Positions 1-15,000 of a stretch of DNA of 64,000 nucleotides are shown here, piece after piece. The stretch comes from Aplidium turbinatum (lineage: Eukaryota > Chordata > Ascidiacea > Aplousobranchia > Polyclinidae): positions 4,972,501-5,036,500 of the forward strand of contig OU964924.1 in assembly GCA_918807975.1 (NCBI GenBank), given 5' to 3'. Made by a program: the position numbers and the translations under genes. The notes below the pieces were generated by a model. The model was given only the letters and a program-made list of their open reading frames with translations, had not been told where the DNA came from and did no database searches. The first letter of the stretch is position 1. Each line of letters starts with the position of its first letter.

Positions 1-90
1 GTAGCTCCAGCTGTTGCAGAGAAGATTCTTGCAATGCACCAGACACCACACCCACAAACGCTCCTTCACAAAATGCTTCACTCAGTTTAG
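1..90 (+). CDS. Ly6/uPAR-like domain 0, 3' end of its second exon
   Basis: The exon runs from the window edge to 90 (donor GT at 91). It ends a three-finger domain with the Ly6 signature CCREDSCN, followed by a Thr/Pro/Ser-rich tail. It is nearly identical to 3882-3971, the end of Ly6-like domain 2, with only a handful of base differences, while the introns after the two donors differ. This shows that a second copy of the type-2 domain lies just upstream, so the Ly6 array continues off the left edge. Confidence 0.85.
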   Translation, partial: VAPAVAEKILAMHQTPHPQTLLHKMLHSV

Positions 91-3000
91 GTACAAAATA
101 CTTTTAATAAACCAACATCTTTTTTTGTATAACGTTGATAAGAGCGCAGTATCCTTCCATTTGCCAAAAATACTGTGGGACAAACTAAATTTTTTAGCAA
201 AACTGGATATTGGATAAGAACTAAATTAGAGCATACAAGTTTTTACCGAATTAGATTAGAATTACCGACATTTGGTTCAATTTATCGAATTAGACAACTA
301 GAATTATCTAGTTGTCCAAGTCTGTCTGGAACCCAGTGCTGTATTCGTAAGGTATACGGCGGTATACGCAGTATACTCTCTGTTTTTTCGAGCAACTATA
401 GTATACCCTCTGGTTTTCCAAAGAGAGTGCCTATGCTATCCTTACTGATTCTTGACAACTACTAACTAACTACGTAACCCTTTAAGGACCAATGGTACGC
501 GGGTGTACCATGAACTTAATTCTGTCGACCAATTTTGATAATTCATGTTATGGTAGAATAAAGATTAGTATTTTGCAACTTGTGTATTATTTATCATTTT
601 GGAAAATATGACAGCATACCCTGTGCTTTTTTTACAAATACAGCGCTGCTGGAACCTAAAGGCTATATCTTTTATCCCACTCCTGTAATACGATGACTTG
701 CGGACAAAGTATCGTTTCTTGTGTAGATGCTTGACAATGGCTAACATGTTGAAAACGTTTGCAATTTTTGGTTTATTTCTTTACACTGCGTTAAACAAAG
801 AGTCGTTCCTTGGTTTTATTTTCTTACATCAAAAGGCTACAAGAGAACGGTCAGTCTTTTCTCCTATCAATTAAGACACAGAGATGTTTCCTTACATTTG
901 CTGAAAGGAAGCTGGTGTAATCGTTGATATGGTTTGTGGTGTGCTCCTCAGTAATATACACCTACAAGAAGAAAACCATACCACTTTCCACATTGAATCA
1001 TCATCATCATTAAGTTCCTTCCTCTCGTCGAGGGATAGAGGCAATTAGCGAAAAGATATACCGTTCATTTCTCATTGGCATTTGACAGTGGCATTTCTTT
1101 GTTTGGATTCGTAGTGTGCTTCATCTGTCATTACTTTTCAAATACAATATCATTAAAACTTTTCAGCTTACAAGTTTTCAATAGTGAAATTCCAAACATT
1201 TTAGGTATGACCTGTGCAACAGGATTGCAATACGAAATTCCATCACTCAGCTTAGTGGAAAACACGTCAAACATTGAGCAGTGTAACCTTGGTTCCTTGT
1301 GCGGTATGATGAAGGCTACCATAACAACAAATACTGCTGCAGGCACGTTTGAAGGTAATGTATTTCAAATATCATTTTCAATCAATCATTTTCAATCAAT
1401 CATTTTCTATTAATCAATCTAAATAAAGGGTTTAAAGGGTTGTATTGTAGAACAACCGTTTGGTCCCCCCCATTGGCTCAGTCATTACGCGCCCGGCTCA
1501 CAATCAAGCGGCGTTGGTTCGACTCTCGGGGTGTGCGCTTGAGCAACGCATTTCAGGACTGCTCTTCATTCAGCGACACCTATTGAATGGAATAATTCCC
1601 CAGCAACAACACTTCAACAATCGGAAAACTTCACTCTGTCAATCTCGGTAACCGCCCCTGCGACAAGAGCCTCTACAAGTATGCGAAACTACAAGGAATA
1701 ACCTATCAAGGGTTTGTCAGTCCGAGATTAAAGATTCAAAACCAACCAACCAACAACGCAGACTATCTTTATGAACAAAATATTTCTAAATAACACATAC
1801 ACATTATATAATATATCTATATAAACCTCGAAAATATTGGGGAAAGTAAAACTTTTTTCAACAATAATCTTCTTTTGTTTTCAAATAGTTTGGAGTATTT
1901 GTTATAACTTAAAAATAAATAGTCTATATAATAACGTTATATTAATATTAACAATGAAGAACAAATATATTCAAATTAGGTTTGTGTTCGAAAATTTTGA
2001 CAGACAAAGTTTGATGACAAAAAACTTTTGCAGACTTTTCTTGCTTATTGCAGATACATTGTGCTCTAATAGAACGACCGTTGTTAATAAACCACTTCGT
2101 AAAGTAGATTCATCGTTGACACATTTTCTTCGTGTCCAACTTTCCAATAAATTTTTTGAATGTTGAAACTAAAAACTGCTAGAAACAATAATTTCTTACT
2201 ACTGATCGTGGACACAAAGCTCAGACATACATTAAAACCAACAACATTAAACCAACATATTTTCAAGAGCCAGCCATGCGTCCTTCCCATTCTTTCAATT
2301 GGGACAGACTTTCATACAAAAATAACAATAATTTATTAAAGTTTTACTTTTCTTTAAATAGGACGAATATCTGTTGGCTTGTGTTTGCCCCAACAAACTT
2401 GCCAAAACTTGACTTGTGATCTGTTCATGGGAAGACTGACAGGAATTCCAGTGACAATCCAAGATTGTGAAGCGTCATGCTGCTCCTCAAGCATGTGCAA
2501 TACACCATCAAGTACTAACTCTTCCATGGTCGTTACATCATCGCCAGCAACAGCAGAAACTACTGCTACGCGGCTAATAGCAGAAACTACTGTGTCAACA
2601 ACATCTCTTGAGCCAACAACAGTGTCAGGTAATAATTGAATATATCTTCTTCTTCTTCTTTCGTTTCACGTGTAGTAGCTTAGATTGGCAATGCCTCCTC
2701 GTGCAGCCAAGATACGGTAGTTGGGTCCAGTTGTCGAATACCAGTGATTCCACTTGAGGGCCGTAAGATGGAACATTCGTGGAGCCTGTGTTGCATTGTT
2801 TGTTTTACTGCTCCGCAGACACATATCGGCGAATTGAATATATGACAGCATTGTATTACCATAATGAGCTAGCTTACTTTGAAATTTTGGATTAATTTAT
2901 CAAAAATATACCGTCTACCTTATCGTTTTTGATCGTATCGGTACATGAAGCAAAAAAAGAAGCAAAGCAGATTTTCGCTATAGAAACTATACTTAGAATC

Positions 3001-6000
3001 ATAAGGCAATTTGTTGTTGCCATAAAACGGATCTAAAATTCCGATCGGAAAAATGTATGTGAAAAAAATTCTCAGCTGCCAAAAACAAACTTCAACTTGC
3101 ATCTTAGAGCAGCTGTTCTTGCCAAACAAAGAAACTTAAATGTTAGTTATTCGCCTGGTTGGAGGCTATTTCATCAGCAAAACATGAGGCTTTCGAGTTT
3201 CAATTATTTTAAATAATTAATTTGTCCCATTGTGCCCCTTTTCCTGCTGTACCCCCGCTTTCTCCCTACATGTGTAATACAAGTTACCTCAAATTTTGTG
3301 TCTTTGTGCCATTGTATAGCTGTGTTTGTCGGTTATGTATTTTCTCCCACTTCAATACATTTGCATCAGTTCCTTTAAATTTCTACTCAAATATGAGTTC
3401 AAGTCCTGTTTATTTTTGTAGTAGGAAGCATCAGGTGTTACACTGGTGTACGCATATCAGCAGGAATAATAGGCCAAAATCTCCAAACTCTGACACAATG
3501 TGAAGAAGGAATGATTTGTTCGAAGGTCTCCGTCAATGTTGTCACAATGGTAACAGGAAGCGAAGTCGAAGGTAACTTAACCATGTTCACTCAACGATGC
3601 GATCGATTTAGAACGCAAGTTCAGTACGCCTATCTAATCAGTGTAGCCTAAAGTTTAATTGCTTATAATTCAGCCTTTTTACTTGCGGCGCTTGATTGTG
3701 TATCGATGGTCAAATATTTTCAACAAGAGAATGTATATTTTGTTTTTAAAAACTGTAACAAATTTTTTTTCAGGTGTAACTGAAGTTGGACAATGCTTGT
3801 TAGAATCAGAATGCCAATTGTTGACGTGTGAGCAAGTACAAAACTCCTTGTCACCTGGTTTACCAATCGATGTGATCAATTGTAGCTCCAGCTGTTGCAG
3901 AGAAGATTCTTGCAATGCACCAGACACTACTCCCACAAACACTCCTTCACAAAATGCTTCGCTCAGTTCTGGTATAAATTACATTTAATTCACTATAATT
4001 CCTTTTTTGTCATCTATTTTATTTAGCAAGTTAAAAGCTACCGAGACCAAGTTGGCTGCATATAAAGTTTTCTCAAAAAATATCGGATGACGCTTTTTGT
4101 CAATCGAGTGGGAAACAGAAACCCCATTGTTTGACATCTTAGAGTAGACCAGTAGGCTACCTCTTATTTATTTGTAACACATTATCACTTATCACAAATA
4201 TTCTACTTGAATACAAATCTATAAATATATCGTTAGTCAACCCCCTCGCTGTGAGTCTCGGAAACGCAAGGGAGAATGACAACAATTACAGACAAAAACA
4301 ATAAATATTATTAATACAAAAAAAAGATAAAATTATCAAATAACGTAGATTTATCAATTTTCTAGCTCTGACGTGCAGAACAGGAATGGAATATGAAATC
4401 CCATTGCTTGGATTCGTACAAAACTCGACTACCATTGAACAATGTAAACCTGGTTATGTGTGCAGCATGATGAGGGCAACCATAACAACCAGTAACGTAG
4501 CAGGAACGTTTGAAGGTAGTATTTAAATACTAATAGATGTTTTTGAAGATATGACGTTTAACAGCAGCAGCTTTCAGATTGCAAACCAACTCAACAAAAA
4601 AATATGCCTCAAGGATTGTATGCAATAGAATAACCGCTGCTATTATGAAAGTTCTTTTTGAAATACGGCTACACGTAGGCTGCATAGCCGAATGGTGAAA
4701 ACACTGGTTCGACGTTTGTGAGGCTGCCGGTTCGACACCGCTCAAGAGCATGCAGTTGTATCTTTGGAAAGACACTTAAATCCACGCCGTCAATTGTGAA
4801 ATAGCGTCCCTTCTACTATAACCTTGATTTTTCTCATGCATGAACAGTACGCTGCTCTAGAGAGAAATGCTTACAGCCCTTTTTAGGGTTATGACATGCT
4901 GAACTGAAATAAGATGGTTTTACTAATACTTTTTTTTCCTTTAAAAAAAAAACTAAAAGAAAATGTTAGCCTACTTTATTCAATTTTTCTGAGTGGGTGA
5001 TTTTGATTAATAGGTGCAGAAAGACAAGGAACGTATCTTTTGTTTAAATCTTGTCATAAAGTATCTTATCCATTTTCCTTTAACGTCAAGACACAGCGAC
5101 CTTCGTTCGTTGGGAATTCAACTGACATGTTTTCGAGTGTCACTCAGTCGTTTTCACTACTCATTTCAGCAATGAATGGGAAAAAAAGTTTCAAGCACAA
5201 GAGACAACAACTTACGATTTTGTTTTTTTTGCATATAGGAAGATTGTCTGTGGGCTTGTGTTTGGAGCTTCAAGCTTGCCAAAACTTGACTTGTGATCGG
5301 TTTATGGAAAGAATGTCAGGACTTCCAGTAACAATCCAAGATTGTGAATCGTCTTGCTGCTTTACAAGCATGTGTCATACACCACCTACTGCTAGTCCAT
5401 CTACAGATTCATCCGCATCTGTGACAACTGCAGAAACAACAACACCAATTTCTGATTCAACAACAGCATCAACTCCTGAACAAACTACAGTTCCAGGTAA
5501 TAACTGAACGTGCAATGGCATTTAATTATTTTGCATATTCTTTGATGATATTGCCATAACACTCGGAAGACATTGTTTCAAATCTTTCTATTTTTTTCTA
5601 CAAAAAACTGTATTTCATATGAAGACAGAAATTGAAAAAATACTTGTAACATTAGTAATTCAGTTATTGTTAATTTTTGTATTGTATAACAGCCAAAGCA
5701 ACTTGCTGTGTACCGTAACAGTTTATTTTTTTCGAAAAAAAGGCTTTTTCACAGCAGCCCTTACTATATCGATAGATACAAAGCATTTTTTAACTTTGCA
5801 AACCTTTAATTTCCTTTTTTACAAAAACTTTCGTTTGTCACTTAAGTAGTTCTTTAACCCAATTCTTCATTTTCTTTCAAAAATATTTCCAGCAAATCCA
5901 AGTCAAGCTAAAAAAATTTGAATATTCTATTAAATAAGCAAAAGGCCATGAAGCGTGAAACCAATTTTTGTGCCCACCTATAGCCTACATACACGATTAC

Positions 6001-9000
6001 ACGTCATATACATTAAATATCTTGCTGAGAGACAATCACTAGACTTTGAACCAATAACTTTTGGAGCAACCCACGACGTTCCTATCATTTAGTTCCGCAG
6101 CTAAAAACGTTTGCTATAAAATCTTATTCAGCCTTTTGTTTTCTCGTAGGTGCATGTGGGTTCAATGCGACAGCAAGTCGACATCCTCACGTGCTGTGGA
6201 GTCCTGGTTATCCCCTCCGCTATACAAATAATCTGAAATGTCAATGGAATTTAAAAGCACAACACCCAAATAATCGAATTCAAATTTTCTTTCTTTCCTT
6301 TGAGACCGAACGTTGCTGCGACGAATTAACAGTAAGACCATTGAATAATAGTTTTGATTGATAGATAGAACCTTTATCTTCGGACTAAGAAAGCTTCTTT
6401 AGGAACTTAATCTTGGCAGTTTCGCATAGTCGTAGAAGCTTTGAACCAGTGATGCAAACCCGTTTACCGAATTTCAATTCTAAATTTTAAATGCTTCAAG
6501 CATCAGTTAAAGGATGAAAGCAAGTACCTCCATGTGATCGTTCACATAATTACCAGCCGGGAAAACTAAACTTCCTACCACTGTCGTTACAAAATTAAAG
6601 TGGATTAGATCGCTGAGTTATTTTTCTAAAAATGAAATTTAAATTTATCCACTTCTTTACTGTTTGCATGTGTTAACAACTATATTCAATCTGGTTGTGT
6701 TGAATTGGGTTTATGTGATTATGATAAATTTAATTTTCTAATAAAAGTATTTACTTCTGAGATGAGGCAATTGTTTATTCTTGTGCCAAACACAGAAGTG
6801 CTGCATGAAAAATCCTCCAGTGTTTCGCTAACAATAATTTGACTCTTGCTTCACTATAAAAGTTAATAGATTCCTTAGGAAGTTTTTCAAAAAGTCTGCA
6901 CGTTTGGTGGTTGAGATGTATAATTCTATGTAGTAGGCTTGGCCTTAGTCTAATTATTAACTAGCTATTGGCAATCTATGTTTATCAGTAGCAGGAAAAC
7001 ATGCTCAGATATCTTGCATATAAAAATTTACCTTATAAGCTACCATTGTTGATTCATCGTTTTGCTAAACCAAAATATGATTTTTTCTAATTTTCTCTTG
7101 GTATTTCACAAGATTTGCGATAGAATATCATCTTCATTTTGTGTAGATCCAAGAAAATGGTGAGGTAGTATATACCTTCAGAGGAACAACAGATCTCAAC
7201 AGCATCATTACATCAACCAATCATGCGTTACTTACCTTTACCACTGACCATTCTGGAACGAACGTTGGGTTTCGATTGAGATTTATGGGTGATACTTCTG
7301 ACTTGTTAAATGTTTTGTTTCTTGTCAAGGATTCGATTATATTAAAGTATCATGTTTGGTGGTAAGTTAATGACCCATGACATGTTTTGAATTAAACTTT
7401 AGCTGCAATTTTAAAACTCTATCGGTTCTAATAACACACCAAACATCTTGCTTCCTTCTAACATCTCCAAAGTCAGCTATTTTTTATATGATGACTATAT
7501 ACAGTATATTATTGCTATTGTTATAAATTCAACTGTACAGTACTTTGAAGCATATATTTTTTTACCAATTTGTTGACTTGTAAAATTATCTTCCATTTCA
7601 GAAACAGAAAGATATCCCCCAACAGAAACCCCTACGACTGCTATGTCAACAACAACAACAGCAACAACAACAGCAACTGTGTCAACAACTGTAACAGGTA
7701 GTCTATATTACATGAAAGACATTGCATGTAATACATATTGTAAAGCAAATAGTATTAGGCTGTAAAATGTGTGATCGCTACATAGCAATAGGCCTACTGT
7801 ACCTTCTTCAATACATTTTTGCGACGTATTTTTGTTTTATTAATGTGACCAGTTGGAAGCAGCTGAATATGCAGCTCACTGAACAATTACTATTCATGAA
7901 CTTTGGAAACCGTGCAACATTCTACCACCTTTTCCCGTTCACTAGTGCTGATATGTTGCTTATTATAGGTTGTATTTAATTTTTGTTCAGGGACATGGTG
8001 TTAAGAAACATAACAAGATGTGTTGTATGATAAGTCATAAAGCCTAACTTATTTTTATTTTTGTTTTTATTGTTAGGATATAATTTGGTAAATTGAACTG
8101 TGGCTACATTACTGGAAAGGATAAAATATCAAAAAAAAGGTTTTGCAAAGTATTCTATGTGTCACCTTTTCTTGCAGATCGCTGTGGATTTGAAGCAACT
8201 GCGATTGATACTTTCCAAACACTCATTTCTCCCGGCTATCCACGTCAATACAGGAATAGACTGAGCTGTCGTTGGAACTTAAGAGCTTCTAATCCAAACA
8301 ATCGAATTCAAATTGACGTTCTTGCTTTTCTAACTGAGCGATGTTGCGATCGGCTGACAGTAAGTATCAAAAAAGTTGAACATAAATTTTGTTCAAATTT
8401 TTCACTCCAATTTTTGACAAGCATCATTTTGTTTTCGCTTAGCCTAATTAGATAAACCTTTAACAGTTTGGATGTAAAGTTTGTACTGCTGTCGTACAGT
8501 TCTATTGTGAAAACAAAAGGCCGCTGCCATGCAGTTCTACGTTGTACGGGTTAGCTGCATCCAATCAAACACTGATGTATTTTCCTGCAGTATGATTTCT
8601 TTATCAGAAAATGTTCAGTTTTAAATTTTCCTATCCTTGAAATAAATAGCAGTGGGATGGCAGTGGGTAAGGCACTCGCTTTCTAATCATGCAATCCTGG
8701 TTTGAATCCTCGTTTTGCCGGTTGTTGACAAAACACCGCTCACCTCTACCCAGGGTGTAATAAATTGGGTGGGCGTAGTTGCTGAAGTAAAGGCGGCCGA
8801 GAAAGGAACTGGCCACCCTACTCTCATTAGTACCGAAGGGTTAGGGTAATGAGAACTTTATCTTCTCATCCCCCGATGCTTGGATCAAGTATGGGACTCA
8901 CTTTTTATCCTTAAAATACATATGTAAATAATGTTAAACTATAAATAGAGTTGTGGGTTTACGAAGATACAAAAGAAAGTGATTTAAATTAGTACAATGT

Positions 9001-12000
9001 TGAAATTATCCTTACTTAGTCTTTCTACAAACGTCAGTAATCATCATCCACGAGATGCAAAGCGTAAAACTTCATGTAATTGTAGTGTAGGCCTATCTGA
9101 TCTCGGGTAAGCTCCAGAACTGTATCATCTTTATTTTTAAAGATACAAGAAGATGGCGAAACATTGCATACTCTCAGAGGATCAAGTGATATCAATAGCA
9201 CAATCTCGTCAACAAACCATGTGCTGCTAATCTTCAACACAGACGGTTCTGTAACCAATACGGGATTCGAACTGAGATATAGAGGTAGCTATCTGGTATC
9301 AATTTTTTTACTCACCCTTTTCTTGGCAGTTAACGTAACCTATGGTGGGAAATTTCTTTCTTCTGAATCACTGGTTTCAAGTTCAAAAATGTACGCATAA
9401 ATGAAAAGGATATGTTTAAGACATCCACTGGCTCGACGGTGATGATGACGTAGAATAATAGTGGTTATAGACTAATTAAATTTGTTTTTCCACACAGGTC
9501 AGGAACACAAAATGTAAAAAATTCGGTAATTTTCCAAATCACATGTTTGCAACTCAGCAAACGTATCAGATGATTAAATCAATCTTGGCTAAAAAAATTA
9601 ATACTTCGAAGAAAATCTATCCCATTAGACATTAAATATTGTAGAAATTCGTTTTAAAAAAATATTAGGCCTGAAACTTATCCTGATCATTAAATTTTCA
9701 CAGCACATCTTGGAAGAAAACACATTATTGTTATGACATCCTGAGTGCTGTGAAGCTATAGTTATGGAAAAGGAAAGTTTAACGTAATTTCTGTGGAATG
9801 AAATGCTGAGAAATAATTGATTTTTGTTGCAAAAAAAAATAATTAGAAAATAATAACAGTTTCATCTAACCTTGATCAAAGCAATTATTTAAGACCTGGG
9901 CCTACAGCACAGTACCAAAATATAAGCTATTTTCATAGGCCACGGGTTAGATGAATAGATAAAATTCAAGTAATTGGATTTTAGGGATGAAATTTCAAAA
10001 TGAAAACTACAAAACTTACTTCTGTGGTTTACCTGCATCTAGCAATGAAACAAGACAAAAGGAAAAGATGTATATTGCAGCAAAGAACTGCACAAGTATT
10101 CGATTTCAGCGAGTCCACTTTACTGCATTGCTAAAAACTATATTGGCCTAGCCTATTTAAAAAAAGGTCCAAGATTTCTGTTGAATTATATGTGTTGGAA
10201 CATGTTCACTCTATTTTATGATGTTTGTTGATATACCTTGATTTAATGGAAAACAAATTCCAAACTTGGAAGGGAGCGTTATTTCACATGGGATTATTTG
10301 CGTTTTTTAATAATACACCAAATTTTTTTAAGTTTGATAATTTTATAGCAATTTTTAGTAATGTGCTTCTCCTAGTTCTTACGGGCCTTTTCTTCTTCAC
10401 CAGAGCAAGAGTCGAGGAACCTTTTCTCATTCTTGATATTTTACATTATAGAAACAGCAAGAGAGCCTCCAACTGCAGCACCACCGACGGTTGCGCCAAC
10501 TAACGCAAGTGGTAAGTTTGTGACGTCATAGGGTCTAGTAAGAGTTAAGAAATGAATCTTTTTGTATTCGAGTTTTATGAAATTAAGTGATATTTTAATT
10601 TTTTTCAATCGCTTGGTCACATTTTTAAAATTCGAAATCGATACTAAAATTGTGTAGGGTAATGATCGCTGTATTTTGTTGTATGAAAATGTATTTCGTG
10701 AACGAATGTATTGTGTGTCAATCACTCGTACAATATTGATTAAAGGCATACTAGATGAAATCTTCAAACGGGAATTATGCATTGAAATGCATAAACTGAA
10801 CATTCAAGAATACATTTCAAAATAATTACCGAAAAGAATTTGTGTTCAATGGCACTGGCAAGGTCCAAAGTCCAAAGTCCAATGTTTCATTTGTTTTTAA
10901 TTTTTTCAAAATGACCAAAATGTGTAAACACTGCTCGTGAATACGTCACTATCGACAGCAATAACAAAAGCCACGTTACCACATGTGATGTTTTAACATC
11001 TGATCTGATGTTTTAAGCAAACTATCTGATGTTTTGATGTTGAAATGTGATGTTTTGATGTACATACATACATACATAGCCTACAGTTAAATCGCCGCAG
11101 TAACAACTATTGCTCGATCAGCTGATTTGCTAGTCTATAGTGACGTAGACTGTACAGTCGAACGCTTCACTGCTCACGCCCTTTTCCGTTTTGAAAGCTC
11201 TGACAAAGTCACTCGCGGAATGCTGATCAGACCGCAATCGGGAAAATTTTTATTGAAAATCGTTTTATGGTAGCTTGTTAAACACAAAGAACACGTACCT
11301 AGAATCGCCAAGTCAGGTTTTTTTTTTATATCACTTTAAATCTTGTATTTTATTCTTTAATCAGGATCATTTATTCTGTTGAAAATGCGTTGAAATTATT
11401 AAGTTTCGAGCTTCGATTTAAGCTCATTGAAGGAATATGATTGTGGCTCGATCAAATGAATAAGTTTTGTTTAAAAAGTTTTATGTATGTTTTAATGCTC
11501 TTTCTATGACATATGTGGTTGGATGGAGCGATGGATAAAGCGTTGGCTTTCAAATTATGAAAACCTGGTTCGTCTCCCGGCTTCAGCTGGTTGTTGAAAA
11601 CACCGCTCACCTCTACCTAGAGTGTAATAAATTGGGTGGGCATAATTGTTGCAGGAAAGGCGGCAGAAAGGAACTGGCCACCCTACTCTCCTTAATGTCA
11701 AAGGCTTAGTACAATGAGAACCTTATCTTCTCATACCCGACACTTGAATCAAGTATGGGACTCACGTTTACCTATGACATAAATTTATTTTACAGATCCA
11801 AGTTGCAAATTCAATCTCATTGTTACCGATAGTGATCAAACAATTCGTTCGCCAGGACATCCAAACAATTATGGAAACAACCTGAACTGTGTTTGGACTT
11901 TAGTCGCAGCCTCTCCTGGCAGAATGATCCGTATTGGTTTTGATTACTTCGATATTGAAGCTTGCAACGCCTGCGACAGACTAACGGTGCTTAAACGACT

Positions 12001-15000
12001 TTTTTACCTTTCTAACTTCATCTTAACGTTGTTTTATTGAAACATACCACAAAATTAACTGTGATAATAATAACAATTAATAATAATAATAATAAGTTTC
12101 ATTAAAGTAGCTACCATACTTTTATTTGCGCCCGTTGCGATAACATACAGTAGGCCTACACTGCAATCACAGATGCGATACAACAGCAAGCATGAAGTGA
12201 CATATAGTCTTCGTGTCAGCTGCTTCCCTTAGCCTTAGCCATCGTGCCAGCTTGCCATTAAGTGTCTTTGCCGAGACACAGTCGCGTGCTCTGGAGCGGT
12301 GTCAAACACACGTCCTTTCCAACGTCGCGCAGACGTTCTCACCGCTCAGCGACGCAGCAACTGTGATACTAAACATTTTAAACTAATAAACTACGATTTG
12401 TATTTCACAAATCAGCAATCAAATGTAGAATAATAATAAAGTCAGACCACAGTAAAATGATATAATAATAAATTAATAATGCTTGTTTTTATATAGCGCT
12501 GTATCCATCGCAGAATGCGTTGCTCCACAGCGCTTCACAAAGCAGACAGTGTCAATGCAGCCTTATAGAGGCGCTACTGAGTACATTATTACCCGAATCC
12601 ATTCCATTGCTCAGTAGGGTGGGCCGTTTTTGACTTTTTTTTCGAAATTCAAAAACGGCTAGTCATAAAAAGTGGCACATGCATGAAAAAATTACGTGTG
12701 CAAAATTTCATCAGTTTGGGGGTGCATCTTCTGCCCCCGCAGGGGGGTCAAACTTTCAATTTTTCGAAAAAAAGTGGAAAATTTCACTTTTTGTTTTAAC
12801 ATAATTTTTTTTATAATTTTTCTTATGGCTAGTTATAAACTGTAAGTGGGATGTACCCAGAACTTTCCTATGTAAAGGCATGTTCGAAGCTTAAGGTTTA
12901 CTGCCCCCGCATCGACGACCAAAATGCTGAATTTTCACCAATTTGAGATGCAATTTTGTCATTGTTCAATAAACAAACTTGTCACAAAAGAGCGAGATGG
13001 TGTTACCGCAGTACGCTCATTTATGTTCTGTCCAGTAACTTTGCATGATAATACGAATTGACAAACCATAATACGTAGTCTTGCTTATATTAAAAGCAAT
13101 AGTAGCCTAAGCTCGATCAGTTACAGCTATAAAACGCAACCTATAATTTACTTTAGAATAAAAGCAATATGATCTGCAGTTTCCGTAAATGGAATGTACT
13201 GTACAGTTTCGACGTGAATTGTTATCATGGTTTGTTTACACAAATTTGTCATTTACAAACCAAAATTAAACGTTCACTTGATAGGCTACTACAAGAACCA
13301 CATAGCCTACGGGAGCAAACTTGATTTGACAGCAATGTAACGATAAAAAAGAACTTGTGTTAACAAAAAAAAAAAAAATTGTGTCAAAAATGCAACAAAC
13401 AAGAAGAACATTTAACCAGTTCACCAGATTATTGTTCAAACTTAGTTCTGGTTTAAGTCTAATGAATCATAAAATCTTGTTTCAACTGGAACCTAGGAAT
13501 TTTTTTCCTTGATTGTAATTTTGCTTTAATGTACCCATCTCTTTCAATGCTGTCCACCACATGTGATGAGGCATCTGTCACGAGTTTAATGGTTCTCTCA
13601 ACGGCTTGTGTGTGGCAGGGAAACATAGGAAACAACTGTTGGGGAGGCATCTTTGTTTTGATGTGCTCTTCTATCACACTGCTGTCAACACCACGCATCA
13701 TTGGGGGTTCCGTAACTGGAATATTTTGCCAGTCTATCATCTCAAAGTAACGTTCGGAACTGAACTGCAATATTGGCAGGGTGAATTTTCGCTGACGAGT
13801 GCTGTGAGATGATAATATTCTTGAATTGAAAATTCTTCTCCATCCTAGTTCCCTTACATACTCTTCGGTATCACATATCATTGCAATCAAAATGTTTTCA
13901 GGATGGGCATAAAACGCATTCCTCTGTAGTACTTTGTTGACGATATTGCGAGCTTTATTCGATAGCTTCTGAGCAGAGTGTAGAATGTTAAAGAAATGTT
14001 TTGGGCCATTAGTGAAATTGCTTTCTTTTTTAATGGCAAACCATACTGGAATGTAAACATTCATAATATAGTCCACAAGTTCCACTAATACAGCTGACGG
14101 TTCGTTAGATGCAACATACAAACGTAGAATTCTATTGGCTGTGGTCAACCATCTTGAGTGGTTCATCATACCTGGACTCCTAGATGCGAAATGAATTGAT
14201 ATTTCTCCACTTTTCACTGCTCTGTGCATGTGTAGAAGATATTTTTGGTCAGTGCTGAGGTCATTTTCATCAATTTCAATCTCTGGTGCCGGAACTGCTT
14301 TATATTTTACAACATCTAGTTGTGTGACAGTGGCTAGCTGCTTTCCAATGGGCCCAGTGAAGCTATCAGGTCCGCTAGTATTGCCATCCAGTTCTTTTAT
14401 AAGATGCCTAAGAGGCAATTCATTACCGTGGAGTAGGCATATTAACCATTGAAGCGGCTTTTGGAAATGATCTTCCAGGAGCTTTATCACGCCGCCTTTT
14501 TGACCTGTGTTTACTGCGGTTCCATCGCATCCAATTGCCATTACATTATCGTAGCTAATTTTATTGGATCCAAGATATTCAAGAATCCCGGTAGCTATTG
14601 ACACACTAGATCCGTTGGCTGCAGTAAAATGGCCAATGAAATGAGAACTTGGCTCCTCAATTAAAGTAATGTGCTCTTCAACTGCGAAATGTTTTCGAAG
14701 TCGCCCAGCAATTTCATCTTGTTTGATGGTTTGATCTTTTCGGCCATCAAAATATATGCTTTGCAAATTTAGGCACATGATACTTTCCGTTTGAGTTGTA
14801 AGCCTCAGTTTTTTTCTCGCTCTTCTCACTTTGTTTTTGTCTATAACGGATTGAGATTCGCTATCCGTTACAACTCCTGCATCTTGTAGAAGTGATGAAG
14901 CAATAAGTGCTGCAGACCTATCTGAAATACTAGTACGATCGCATGATTCAGCAAATACTACTAAACTGGAAGTAGCTTTGCTTTTTCTGGGGTTTTCCGA

